DNA from: Nocardia inohanensis NBRC 100128
GTDB lineage: Bacteria; Actinomycetota; Actinomycetes; Mycobacteriales; Mycobacteriaceae
NCBI RefSeq assembly: GCF_001612945.1
Contig: NZ_BDBK01000002.1
Span: 434,001-498,000 of the forward strand
Length of the DNA: 64,000 bases
Reading direction: 5' to 3'
Made by a program: the position numbers and the translations under genes. The notes below the pieces were generated by a model. The model made no database searches. It worked only from the letters and a program-made list of their open reading frames with translations, and had not been told where the DNA came from. This document shows positions 37,485 to 47,440 of this stretch, in pieces (position 1 is the stretch's first letter; every line of letters begins with the position of its first letter).

Positions 37485-38948
37485 GTGGGTAGAACCATTC
37501 CGAAACGCCCCGTGGTCGCCGCGCTGGGCGGGCAACGCGGCGAATCCGCGGAGATGCGGCCGCCGACACCGCTGACCAGCTCGGTCTCGCTGCGCTGGCG
37601 GGTGACGCTGCTGGCCGCCTCCGTGGTGGCGGTGGCCGTCGCCTTCACCTCCATCGCCGCCTATGCCATGGTGGCGCGCTCGCTGTACGCGGATGTCGAT
37701 TCGCAACTGCGCGCGCGGGCCTCGCTGATGATCGACAACAACTTCGACAGCCTGGGCTTCCAGTCCATCGTGCTGGCCGGGCTGTACTCCAGCGATGTCG
37801 GTGTGGCGCTGATCTTCCCGGATCTGCAAACCCCCTACATTCCGCCGCAGACCACCATCCCGCCGGTCGGCACCCAGGAGCTGGCGGTCGCCAAGGGCGA
37901 GATCGCCTACTCGCTGCGCACCGTCGACAATCAGCGAGTGCTGGCCCGCCGCACCCACTCCGGCTCCACCCTGGTGGTTTCGCAGCGCCTGCAACCCACC
38001 CGCGAGGTGCTCGATCGGCTGGCCTGGCTGCTGTTCGTGGTCGGCGGCTGCGGCGTCATGCTGGCCGCGGCGGCCGGAACCGCGGTGGGCCGCACCGGTT
38101 TGCGGCCGATTGCCCGGCTCACCGCCGCCACCGAACGCGTGGCCCGCACCGACGATCTGACGCCCATCGCGGTCACCGGTGATGATGAACTCGCCCGGCT
38201 CACCGAGAGTTTCAACACAATGCTGCGCGCATTGGCCGAATCCCGCGAAAGACAGCGGCGTTTGGTGGCCGATGCCGGGCATGAGCTGAAAACGCCACTG
38301 ACGTCTTTGCGCACCAATATGGAGTTGCTCATTGCGTCGTCCCGGCCGGGCGCTCCGCGTATTCCGGACGAGGACATGGCCGAATTGCGCAGCGATGTGA
38401 TGGCGCAGATCGAGGAATTGTCCACGCTGGTGGGCGATCTGGTGGATCTGGCCCGCGAGGACGCCCCCGAGACGGTCTACGAACAGGTCGATATCGGGGA
38501 TGTGGCCGAACGCGCATTGGAGCGAGTCCGGCGCCGCCGCAGCGGTATCGAATTCGAATCCCAGCTGCGGCCCTGGTTCGTCTTCGGCGATGAAGCGGGC
38601 CTGGAACGTGCCCTGCTCAATGTGCTCGACAATGCCGCCAAATGGAGCCCCTACGGCGCCAACGTGCTGGTCGGCATGCGCGAGACCGGGCGCGGGTTGC
38701 TGGAGTTCACCGTCGACGACGCCGGCCCCGGCATTCCGCCCGCCGAACGCGAGCTCGTCTTCGAACGCTTCTACCGCACCACCGCCTCGCGTTCCATGCC
38801 CGGATCGGGTCTGGGCCTGGCCATCGTCAAGCAGGTGGTGACCAAGCACGGCGGCACCATCACCGTCGACGGTTCCGAGCGCGGCGGCACGCTGATCCGT
38901 ATCGTGCTGCCTGGGGAAGGCACCCCGCCCGCGGTCCCCGAGAACTGA
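37485..38948 (+). CDS. mprB: Sensor histidine kinase MprB
   Basis: A 487-residue kinase. Two membrane helices (VTLLAASVVAVAVAFTSIAA near residue 40 and LLFVVGGCGVMLAAAAG near 185) flank an extracellular sensor domain. HAMP follows, then H-box DAGHELKTPLTSLRTN, N-box LLNVLDNAAKWSP, G-boxes DDAGPGIP and GSGLGLAIVKQ. GTG start with AGGAGC upstream. It phosphorylates MprA; in mycobacteria the sensor domain interacts with DnaK and PepD. Operon with mprA; pepD follows 96 bp later under its own MprA-like site. Confidence 0.95.
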   Translation: MGRTIPKRPVVAALGGQRGESAEMRPPTPLTSSVSLRWRVTLLAASVVAVAVAFTSIAAYAMVARSLYADVDSQLRARASLMIDNNFDSLGFQSIVLAGLYSSDVGVALIFPDLQTPYIPPQTTIPPVGTQELAVAKGEIAYSLRTVDNQRVLARRTHSGSTLVVSQRLQPTREVLDRLAWLLFVVGGCGVMLAAAAGTAVGRTGLRPIARLTAATERVARTDDLTPIAVTGDDELARLTESFNTMLRALAESRERQRRLVADAGHELKTPLTSLRTNMELLIASSRPGAPRIPDEDMAELRSDVMAQIEELSTLVGDLVDLAREDAPETVYEQVDIGDVAERALERVRRRRSGIEFESQLRPWFVFGDEAGLERALLNVLDNAAKWSPYGANVLVGMRETGRGLLEFTVDDAGPGIPPAERELVFERFYRTTASRSMPGSGLGLAIVKQVVTKHGGTITVDGSERGGTLIRIVLPGEGTPPAVPEN

Positions 38949-38982
38949 ATCGGCGAAAAGGCTCGGCGAAACCCAAGCACGG

Positions 38983-39001
38983 TCTCAGTCCGCTCTCAGT
39001 C
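38983..39001 (+). promoter_or_regulatory. MprA-box-like direct repeat before pepD
   Basis: TCTCAGTC at 38983-38990 and again at 38994-39001, the same sequence and 11-bp period as in front of mprA. It sits 44 bp before the pepD start. Confidence 0.75.
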
Positions 39002-39044
39002 GTCACCGCCAGGCTTGGCACGAGACTCGAGGAGAAAACGAGAA

Positions 39045-41279
<2,235 letters not shown>

Positions 41280-41377
41280 TGCGGCACCAGAGTGGACTGA
41301 CCGTGGTACCCGAGATCCGCGTAACAGCTGACGGGGGATGGGAGCTGTTGTCGGACAAGGACGCTACGGTGAGCACC

Positions 41378-41872
41378 ATGGAAATCGATGCCCCCGTGGC
41401 GGGCCGTGCTCTTGTCGTGGTCGTCGACGATCGAACCGCCCATGGCGGCGTGGACTCGCTGGGTCCGCTGGTCACCGAGCTACTCACCGAGGCCGGCTTC
41501 CTGGTCGACGCCTCGGTCTCGGTCGCGGCCGACGAGGTGGAGATCCGCAATGCGCTCAATACCGCGGTGATCGGCGGTGTCGACCTGGTCATCTCGGTCG
41601 GCGGCACCGGCATGTCCCCGCGCGATGTCACCCCCGAATCCACCGCCGAGGTACTGGACCGGGTACTGCCCGGCATCAGCGAGGCGCTGCGTGCGTCCGG
41701 CTTGGCCTCGGGTTCGCTCGATGCCGGTCTCTCGCGCGGCCTCGCGGGCATCTCCGGCAGCACACTGGTGGTGAACCTGCCCGGTACCCGTGCCGCCATT
41801 CGGGACGGCATGGCCACCCTCGCCCCCCTGGCGAGCAAGGTCATCGACGAACTCTCCGGTCTGGCGGAATGA
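41378..41872 (+). CDS. moaB2: MoaB/Mog-domain protein MoaB2
   Basis: A 164-residue molybdopterin-binding-fold protein: VVVVDDRTAHGGVDSLGPLV, IRNALNTAVIGGVDLVISVGG with GTGMSPRDVTPE, and GLAGISGSTLVVNLPGT. These are the MPT-binding loops of the MoaB/Mog family (adenylyltransferase). Homologues in mycobacteria begin about here, so ATG 41378 (MEIDAP) is chosen. A start at 41276 overlapping the pepD stop is possible and would add 34 residues without family similarity. The mprA-mprB-pepD-moaB2 order is conserved. Confidence 0.88.
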   Translation: MEIDAPVAGRALVVVVDDRTAHGGVDSLGPLVTELLTEAGFLVDASVSVAADEVEIRNALNTAVIGGVDLVISVGGTGMSPRDVTPESTAEVLDRVLPGISEALRASGLASGSLDAGLSRGLAGISGSTLVVNLPGTRAAIRDGMATLAPLASKVIDELSGLAE

Positions 41873-42105
41873 CCGAGGAGTCCGATCAGCCCTCGGGTAC
41901 GCCCGAGAGTTCGGCAGGCGAACCCCGTCCGGCCCAGCGCCGGGCGGGGTCTCGTCGTTTGACGCCCGCCGAGCGGGCGAAGCTGGCGCGGATCTTCGGT
42001 GATCCGCTGCCCGACACCACCTCCGACGAGCGTGCGCCCGAATCGGATTCGCGCTCCGGCTCGGATGAATGGCTGCGCAATCAGGTGCCGCCCCATCACG
42101 GCTGA
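41869..42105 (+). CDS. Small hydrophilic protein of unknown function
   Basis: A 78-residue charged protein that starts within the moaB2 stop (ATGA). It has a disordered Ser/Glu/Pro front, a short conserved-looking core (RRLTPAERAKLARIFGDPLP) and a tail ending DEWLRNQVPPHHG. I do not recognise it. Coupled translation makes it a real gene of the pepD-moaB2 unit. Confidence 0.75.
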   Translation: MTEESDQPSGTPESSAGEPRPAQRRAGSRRLTPAERAKLARIFGDPLPDTTSDERAPESDSRSGSDEWLRNQVPPHHG

Positions 42106-42298
42106 ATCACGTTGATTCGCTGAATATTCGCTCCCCTCTATCACATGGCGATAAACGCATGCCCGAGAGGCTTGTTGCCAAACAGTTGCTGTTGTGGCTA
42201 AGGTCTCGATCGGGTCATCAAAGCTACGGCTCTAACGAGTTTGAGTAGTGTGCTTTCGCATTGCTCCTGTCGGAACTCGTTATGAATCGACCCGCTTC

Positions 42299-42317
42299 AA
42301 CCTCGGTGGTCGAGGTT
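42299..42317 (+). promoter_or_regulatory. Leader hairpin of porin unit 1
   Basis: AACCTCG-GTGGT-CGAGGTT, a 7-bp stem ending 27 nt before the start codon. The second unit has the same hairpin with a compensating base-pair change. Confidence 0.65.
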
Positions 42318-42344
42318 GTCCGCGAAAAAACTGATGAGGGAAAC

Positions 42345-43019
42345 ATGAGCGAGAACCGCACCGCCGGTTGGCGGAGCGCCGCCCGTATCGCGGGCATCGG
42401 CGCGGCCGCGTCCGTAGCGCTGGGCCTGATGTCCACCGGCGCCGCGAACGCCGACACCTTCGTGCCGTTGCCGGACGGTCAGAAGGTCGGCCCGAACGTC
42501 ACCGTCACTCGCATCGGCGAGCACGCCACCATCTCCCCGTCGCTGAGCGCCAACGGCGCCGGCCGTACGGCCTGGGTGAGCGGCAAGGCCATCGCGGATG
42601 TCGCGGTCACCCCGGAAGGCACCGTCGGCCCGAACAACGGCCCGGCCAACGGCCCCGGTTCCAACAACTCCTCCACCCACGGCTCCTCGGCGCTGAGCAC
42701 CGGCTACCTCGTCGGTTGCCAGGTGAACATCGCCGACAACGCCATCTCGGCCGGCGTCTCCGGCGGCATCGACCTCTCGGGCGGCAGCCTGGGCGCGTCG
42801 GTCGGCCTGAACCTGGGTCCGGGCGAGGTCAAGTTCGTCCAGATCAACTCCAAGGACATCCTCAAGGCGGGGACCTACTCGGTCGAATACCAGGATGTGC
42901 CGATCGAGATCAACGGTTGCGCCGGTTACGCCCAGGCCCGCGCCTACACCGTGGTCGAGGTCATCGGCGACCACTACTCCAAGACCACCCTCTACGGGCA
43001 GCCCTTCAGCATCGGCTGA
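42345..43019 (+). CDS. MspA-family porin, type 1 (NfpA/NfpB-like)
   Basis: A 224-residue outer-membrane (mycomembrane) porin subunit. Signal peptide: GWRSAARIAG, hydrophobic AASVALGLMSTG, cleavage at ANA-DTF. The mature part has alternating beta-strand pattern, two cysteines (VGCQVNI, NGCAGYAQ) that can pair, and the C-terminal TTLYGQPFSIG typical of MspA relatives ending in an aromatic strand. Nocardia NfpA and NfpB are adjacent homologues that build a hetero-oligomeric pore; this gene and the next would be one such pair. ATG after GAGGGAAAC. Confidence 0.9.
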   Translation: MSENRTAGWRSAARIAGIGAAASVALGLMSTGAANADTFVPLPDGQKVGPNVTVTRIGEHATISPSLSANGAGRTAWVSGKAIADVAVTPEGTVGPNNGPANGPGSNNSSTHGSSALSTGYLVGCQVNIADNAISAGVSGGIDLSGGSLGASVGLNLGPGEVKFVQINSKDILKAGTYSVEYQDVPIEINGCAGYAQARAYTVVEVIGDHYSKTTLYGQPFSIG

Positions 43020-43046
43020 CGTGCCGGTCCGAAGTCAATTCATTCC

Positions 43047-43058
43047 TCGCGCAAGCGA
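43047..43058 (+). promoter_or_regulatory. Intergenic hairpin with GCAA tetraloop
   Basis: TCGC-GCAA-GCGA between the two porin genes of unit 1, 22 nt before the second start. Kept unchanged in unit 2 (44759-44770). It may stabilise or set expression of the second gene. Confidence 0.45.
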
Positions 43059-43080
43059 ATTCGACCCTAGAGGGAAAATC

Positions 43081-43752
43081 ATGAACATCCAGAAGACCAT
43101 GGCGCGGGTCGCCGGCGTCGGCTTCGCCGCCACCGCCGCTCTCGGCCTGTTCTCCACCGGCGCGGCCAATGCCGACACCTTCGTCGCGCTGCCCGGCGGC
43201 CAGCTCACACAGACCCTGTCCGACGGCACCGTGGTGACCGTCAAGCTGGTCGGCGAATCCGCCAATATCAACCCGTCGCTGGGTTCCACTCCGCTGCACC
43301 GCAATGCCTGGGTCTCCGGTAGCGCGCAGGTCGAGCTGTCCGGCACCAACGGCAGCGTCGGCGGCAAGATCGTGCCCGGTTACGTGGTCGGCTGCCAGGT
43401 CAACGTCTCCGGTGGCGGCGCCTCCGGCGGCGGCGAGGCCGGCGCAGCGTTCGCCGACGGCGCCCCGTCCGCCAAGGGCAATGTGGGTGGCAACCTGACC
43501 CTGGGCCCCGGTCAGTCCAAGGCGTTCTACCTGCTCGACCAGGAAGCCGCGGACGACTTCGGCAGCGAAGCCCATTACGTTCGCAACAAGTTCCAGGGTT
43601 CGAGCGGTTCGGTCACCTGGGCCGACGAGACCATCAACCTGAACGGTTGCGGCGGGTACGCCCAGGCGCGCGCGTTCGTCGCGGTGCAGGTCGAAACCGA
43701 CAACATCATCACCGCTGTCACCCTGTGGGGGCAGCCCTTCAGCATCGGCTGA
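43081..43752 (+). CDS. MspA-family porin, type 2 (NfpA/NfpB-like)
   Basis: A 223-residue porin subunit with signal peptide MNIQKTMARVAG, hydrophobic AATAALGLFSTG and cleavage at ANA-DTF. Compared with type 1 it has a Gly-rich insert (SGGGASGGGEAG) and the strand RNAWVSGSAQVEL. Both cysteines (VGCQVNV, NGCGGYAQ) and the end TLWGQPFSIG are present. It starts 61 bp after the type 1 gene and is followed by a terminator, so the pair forms one operon. Confidence 0.9.
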   Translation: MNIQKTMARVAGVGFAATAALGLFSTGAANADTFVALPGGQLTQTLSDGTVVTVKLVGESANINPSLGSTPLHRNAWVSGSAQVELSGTNGSVGGKIVPGYVVGCQVNVSGGGASGGGEAGAAFADGAPSAKGNVGGNLTLGPGQSKAFYLLDQEAADDFGSEAHYVRNKFQGSSGSVTWADETINLNGCGGYAQARAFVAVQVETDNIITAVTLWGQPFSIG

Positions 43753-43776
43753 TAACTCCCGCTCAGCGGAACCCGA

Positions 43777-43807
43777 AGGGGCCCGGCGCGTTTAGCGCCG
43801 GGCCCCT
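43777..43807 (+). terminator. Terminator of porin unit 1
   Basis: AGGGGCCCGGCGC (43777-43789), loop GTTTA, perfect return arm 43795-43807, then TTCG. Confidence 0.85.
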
Positions 43808-44005
43808 TTCGCGTATTCATAGCGTCCCCGGCATAAGTGCGGGTTGTTGTGTACTAGAACAGCATCTATGTTCGCTCACGCATCAAACACCACATCTGTG
43901 ATGTAAAGTGCCCCACGTCGCTCCACATAAAGAATTCGTTAGCAGTAACACAGCGGCAACAATGTGGCGACAAACTCAACTGGGTTCTGGCCAGGAACCC
44001 ATTTC

Positions 44006-44024
44006 AGCCTCGGTGGTCGAGGCT
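44006..44024 (+). promoter_or_regulatory. Leader hairpin of porin unit 2
   Basis: AGCCTCG-GTGGT-CGAGGCT, 27 nt before the start codon. The A-T pair of unit 1 is a G-C pair here, so pairing is preserved. Confidence 0.65.
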
Positions 44025-44051
44025 GACCGCAAGAACCTGATGAGGGGAAGT

Positions 44052-44732
44052 ATGAGCGAGAACCGCACCAACGGTCTTCGTCGCGGTGCCCGTATTGCGG
44101 GCATCGGGGCGGCAGCGGCCGTGGCCATGGGCCTTTTTTCCACTGGTGCTGCTAATGCCGATACCTTCGTGCCGTTGCCGGACGGTCAGAAGGTTGCGCC
44201 GAGCGGGACGGTCACCATCACCCGCACCGGCGAGCGTGCCCTGATTTCGCCTTCGCTTTCGGCCAATGGCGCCGGGCGTACGGTGTGGGTCAGTGGCAAC
44301 GCCACCGCAGATGTCACCGTCACTCCCGAAGGCACGGTCGGCCCGAACAACGGCGCGGCCAACGGCCCGGGAACCAACAACTCTTCCACCCACGGCACCT
44401 CGCAGTTGAGCACCGGCTACATCGTCGGCTGCCAGATCAACATCGGTGAGGACGCCATTTCCGCCGGGATCTCCGGTGGTGTCTCGCTGAGCGACGCGTC
44501 GCTCGGTGGCTCCATCGGCGTGAATCTCGGTCCGGGACAGGTGAAGTTCGTCCAGATCGACTACAAGGACATCCTGAAGCCGGGTGTCTACTCGGTCGAG
44601 TACCAGGATGCCGAAATCACGATCCAGGGTTGCGCGGGTTACGCCCAGGCGCGTTCGTACACCGTCGTCGAGGTCATCGGCGATCACTACTCCAAGACCA
44701 CCTTGTACGGTCAGCCGTTCTCCATCGGCTGA
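44052..44732 (+). CDS. MspA-family porin, type 1, second copy
   Basis: A 226-residue paralogue of the gene at 42345: same start MSENRT, signal peptide ending ANA-DTF, same loops (SLSANGAGRT, GTVGPNNG, NNSSTHG) and C-terminus TTLYGQPFSIG. Differences cluster in the N-terminal strands (an extra SGT and ITRTGERA) and in the middle (SLSDASLGGS). Synonymous codon differences from the first copy are frequent, so the duplication is not very recent. ATG after GAGGGGAAGT. Confidence 0.9.
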   Translation: MSENRTNGLRRGARIAGIGAAAAVAMGLFSTGAANADTFVPLPDGQKVAPSGTVTITRTGERALISPSLSANGAGRTVWVSGNATADVTVTPEGTVGPNNGAANGPGTNNSSTHGTSQLSTGYIVGCQINIGEDAISAGISGGVSLSDASLGGSIGVNLGPGQVKFVQIDYKDILKPGVYSVEYQDAEITIQGCAGYAQARSYTVVEVIGDHYSKTTLYGQPFSIG

Positions 44733-44758
44733 TAGTGGTTTGCCCGCCAAAAACCTTC

Positions 44759-44770
44759 TCGCGCAAGCGA
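44759..44770 (+). promoter_or_regulatory. Intergenic GCAA-tetraloop hairpin, unit 2
   Basis: TCGC-GCAA-GCGA, same as in unit 1, 25 nt before the following start codon. Confidence 0.45.
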
Positions 44771-44795
44771 ATTCAACCCCTGAGGGACATAAGAA

Positions 44796-45476
44796 ATGAA
44801 CATCCGTAAGACCGTGGCGCGGGCTGCTGGTGTCGCTGCCGTCGCCACCGCCGCTCTTGGCCTGTTCTCCACCGGCGCCGCCAACGCCGATACCTTCATC
44901 CCGCTGCCGGGCGGCGAGATCACCAAGACCCTGTCCGACGGCACCGTGGTCACCGTCAAGCTGGTCGGTGAGTCCGCGAACATCTCCGGGTCGATGGGTG
45001 CCACCCCGGTGCACCGCAACGCCTGGGTCTCCGCTTCCGCGCAGGTCGAAATCTCCGGCAACAACAGCGATGTCGGCGGCAAGATCTTCCCGGGTTACGT
45101 CGTCGGCTGCCAGGTCAACATCGCCGGCGGCGGTGCCAACGGCGGCGTCACCGGTGGCGCGTCGTGGGACTCCGAAGGCAATGTCACCCCGTCCGCCAGC
45201 GTCAGCACCGGCGGCAACCTGACCCTCGGCCCCGGCCAGGCCAAGGCGTTCTACATCCTGGATCTGGAGCAGGCCGACGACTTCGGCTCCGAATCCCACA
45301 AGGTGCGCAACAAGTTCTCGGGTTCGAACGGTTCGGTCACCTGGTCCGACTCGACCATCGGGCTGAGCGGCTGTGGCGGGTACGCCCAGGCGCGTGCCTT
45401 CGTCTCGGTCGAGGTCGAAACCGACAACGTGATCACCTGGCTCACCCTGTGGGGCCAGCCCTTCAGCCTCGGCTAG
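44796..45476 (+). CDS. MspA-family porin, type 2, second copy
   Basis: A 226-residue paralogue of the gene at 43081. Signal peptide MNIRKTVARAAG with ATAALGLFSTG and ANA-DTF; shared TLSDGTVVTVKLVGESANI and GNLTLGPGQ. Its Gly-rich insert is replaced by NGGVTGGASWDSEGN. Ends TLWGQPFSLG. Cysteines VGCQVNI and SGCGGYAQ are kept. It begins 63 bp after its type 1 partner and is closed by the terminator at 45538. Confidence 0.9.
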   Translation: MNIRKTVARAAGVAAVATAALGLFSTGAANADTFIPLPGGEITKTLSDGTVVTVKLVGESANISGSMGATPVHRNAWVSASAQVEISGNNSDVGGKIFPGYVVGCQVNIAGGGANGGVTGGASWDSEGNVTPSASVSTGGNLTLGPGQAKAFYILDLEQADDFGSESHKVRNKFSGSNGSVTWSDSTIGLSGCGGYAQARAFVSVEVETDNVITWLTLWGQPFSLG

Positions 45477-45537
45477 TAGTTCGCCTCTCCGCGAATTCAG
45501 CGCACAGCTGAGTCGACCTCGAGGAGATTGAAATCGG

Positions 45538-45568
45538 ACGGACCCGGCGCCTTTCGCGCCGGGTCCGT
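45538..45568 (+). terminator. Terminator of porin unit 2
   Basis: ACGGACCCGGCGC (45538-45550), loop CTTTC, perfect return arm 45556-45568. Faces mscL on the other strand and can serve both. Confidence 0.85.
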
Positions 45569-45587
45569 TCGTCTGTCTTGGGGAGCT

Positions 45588-45989
45588 TCAGCTTTCGTGT
45601 TTTCCGCCGCCGCTGTTCTGGGCCAGCAGATCTCGGATCTCGCGCAGCAGGTCGGTATCGGTGAGGGCGTCGTCTTCGGTTGTGCCCCAGCGTTTCTTCA
45701 CGTGCGTGGCCGGGAGCACCACGATGAAGTAGAGCAGGGCGGCGATGATGACGAAGTTGAGGGTCGCGGTGATGATCGGTCCGATGGCGACGAAGGTCGC
45801 CGGTTTGTCGGCCACCAACTGGAATCCGAGCCCGAGCGGATTCGTGCCGCCGAACACCGCCAGCAGTGGATTGATCACTCCGTCGCTGAATGCCGTGACA
45901 ATGGCGACGAACGCGGTACCGATGACGACCGCCACGGCCAGATCGACCACATTGCCGCGCAGCAGAAATTCTTTGAAGCCCTTGAACAT
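45588..45989 (-). CDS. mscL: Large-conductance mechanosensitive channel MscL
   Basis: A 133-residue inner-membrane channel that opens under hypo-osmotic stress. The N-terminal amphipathic helix and first membrane helix are canonical: MFKGFKEFLLRGNVVDLAVAV followed by IGTAF; the second helix is NFVIIAALLYFIVVLP, then a charged C-terminal bundle helix. ATG at 45987-45989 after GAGGAG; the longer upstream frame is not protein-like. Its place after the pepD-moaB2 region matches M. tuberculosis (Rv0985c). Confidence 0.95.
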   Translation of the reverse strand: MFKGFKEFLLRGNVVDLAVAVVIGTAFVAIVTAFSDGVINPLLAVFGGTNPLGLGFQLVADKPATFVAIGPIITATLNFVIIAALLYFIVVLPATHVKKRWGTTEDDALTDTDLLREIRDLLAQNSGGGKHES

Positions 45990-46102
45990 TGCCGAAAACT
46001 CCTCTGCTTGATGGAGAGCATCCGTGCAGTGAGGGCCACGCCCCCACAGGGTCCAGCCGAACTCGAGCAATACCGGCGATGCTAGTTCACCGACCGTCCA
46101 GG

Positions 46103-46738
46103 TCAGTGCAGCACGACCGTCAACGCGCTGCGTAAAGAAGCCGCCGCGACCACCGCCGCCCGCTTGGCATCCAAGGCGACCAAAACCACCCGCTCATCTT
46201 TTCCCCGCCCCGAATCCGCCCCGGAAACCAGCACCACCGCCGCATCGGCGGCCAATAGTCGCGCCGGCCGCGCTGCGCTCCCACCCTCTTCTCCGGCCAC
46301 CACATCCACCCGATCCCCGGCCCGCAGCAGCTCGGCGACAGCCTTGTCCGCCAGCCGGATCGGAACGATCCGCGCATCCGCCGCCCCGGCCGCCACCCCC
46401 GCCAACCGAGTCCCCACCACCCGCAGCTCGGTCAGCATTTCCCCCGCCGCGACCGCTCCCGCCAGCGTGGCCCCCACCACCGCCTCCGGCGCCCGGACCA
46501 CCCGCTCGGGCACGGCCTCCGCCTGCCGCGCGACTGCCACCACGTCGCCCGCCTCGACCACATGCCCCGGCGGCAGCTCCCGCGCCGCGACCACCACCTC
46601 GATCCGCCGCGCCGAAGGATCCCCGCGGACCGCGAGCACACCCGCGACAACCAGCAGTCCGGCCGCGAGCGCTCGGCGCAGCACCACCGCACCGGCCCAT
46701 CGCGGCCGCAAATCCGCCACCCCGCGCACCCGAATCAT
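46103..46738 (-). CDS. SAF-domain (CpaB/FlgA-like) membrane-anchored protein
   Basis: A 211-residue protein with one N-terminal membrane helix (ALAAGLLVVAGVLAV) followed by a SAF domain: VVVAARELPPGHVVEAGDVV, VVGATLAGAVAAGEML. The second half (VPIRLADKAVAELLRAGDRVD and VDVVAGEE) resembles the RcpC/CpaB C-terminal part used in Flp-pilus assembly, but no pilus genes are nearby. In mycobacteria a SAF protein also sits beside mscL. ATG at 46736-46738. Confidence 0.82.
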   Translation of the reverse strand: MIRVRGVADLRPRWAGAVVLRRALAAGLLVVAGVLAVRGDPSARRIEVVVAARELPPGHVVEAGDVVAVARQAEAVPERVVRAPEAVVGATLAGAVAAGEMLTELRVVGTRLAGVAAGAADARIVPIRLADKAVAELLRAGDRVDVVAGEEGGSAARPARLLAADAAVVLVSGADSGRGKDERVVLVALDAKRAAVVAAASLRSALTVVLH

Positions 46739-47073
46739 GCTGCGCAGCTTAGGTCTGCAAGAGTGCCCGTCGACGGCGAAAGCGCGCGTTGTGGATAACT
46801 GACGCGGCTGTGGAGAACCGCAGCGAGACAACGAGATCCCGGCGTGAAACACGCCGGGATGACGGATGGGCACTCGATCCGCGGAGATCCGCGCGCGGTG
46901 GACTCATCTCCCGCTCGGTTGTGCCGGAAGTACGGTCCTCAGGGCTGCGGAGAGTTCGGGCAAGGCGCTGGGAGAGCCGGGTTGTGGCGCAGACGCGGAC
47001 ACCCGTGCTTCGGAGCGAACGGCGGCGCTCATCAGCCCCCGCCCTCATTTCCTTTCCCGCGGGAGGCGCGGGC
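46739..47073. other. 335-bp gap between SAF and FmdB genes
   Basis: No gene, strong palindrome or terminator is evident. It should contain the promoter of the SAF gene (minus strand). Confidence 0.45.
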
Positions 47074-47370
47074 TCAGGCTGCGGAGGTGCTGGAGCTGCT
47101 CGACGCCGGGGCCGAAGCGGCCGGGGCGGCCGATGCGGTGGAGGTGCTGTCCGAGGCGGACGACGGCTTGGCCGCCTCCGAGGAGGTGGACCCGTTGCGC
47201 GAATCGGTGCGGTAGAACCCGCTGCCCTTGAAAACGATGCCGACCGAGTTGAAGAGCTTGCGCAGCTTCCCGGAGCACGCGGGGCAGGTGGTCAGCGCGT
47301 CATCGGAGAAGGACTGCACGATGTCGAACTTGTTGTCGCACTCGGTGCAGGCATACGAGTAAGTAGGCAT
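47074..47370 (-). CDS. FmdB-type zinc-ribbon protein
   Basis: A 98-residue protein: MPTYSYACTECDNKFD with the first CxxC, TTCPACSGKLRKLFN with the second, and VFKGSGFYRTD, the FmdB/CxxC_CxxC_SSSS signature. The tail is almost only Ser, Ala and Thr. The name FmdB comes from a putative regulator of formamidase; the true function is unknown. It is separated by 70 bp from the cyclo-ligase gene upstream on the same strand. Confidence 0.9.
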   Translation of the reverse strand: MPTYSYACTECDNKFDIVQSFSDDALTTCPACSGKLRKLFNSVGIVFKGSGFYRTDSRNGSTSSEAAKPSSASDSTSTASAAPAASAPASSSSSTSAA

Positions 47371-47440
47371 CGGGAAACCTCCACAGTCTTCGTCGATTTA
47401 GCACTCTACAGCTCACAGTGCCAACGCTGCCAATCGGGTG

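Larger units (their letters stand above)
42299..45476 (+). repeat. Tandem duplication of a two-gene porin unit
   Basis: Unit 1 (about 42299-43752) and unit 2 (about 44006-45476) each contain leader hairpin, porin type 1, GNRA-loop hairpin, porin type 2. Corresponding genes are much closer to each other (for example 42345 with 44052) than to their neighbour. The leaders are duplicated along with the genes. Confidence 0.85.
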
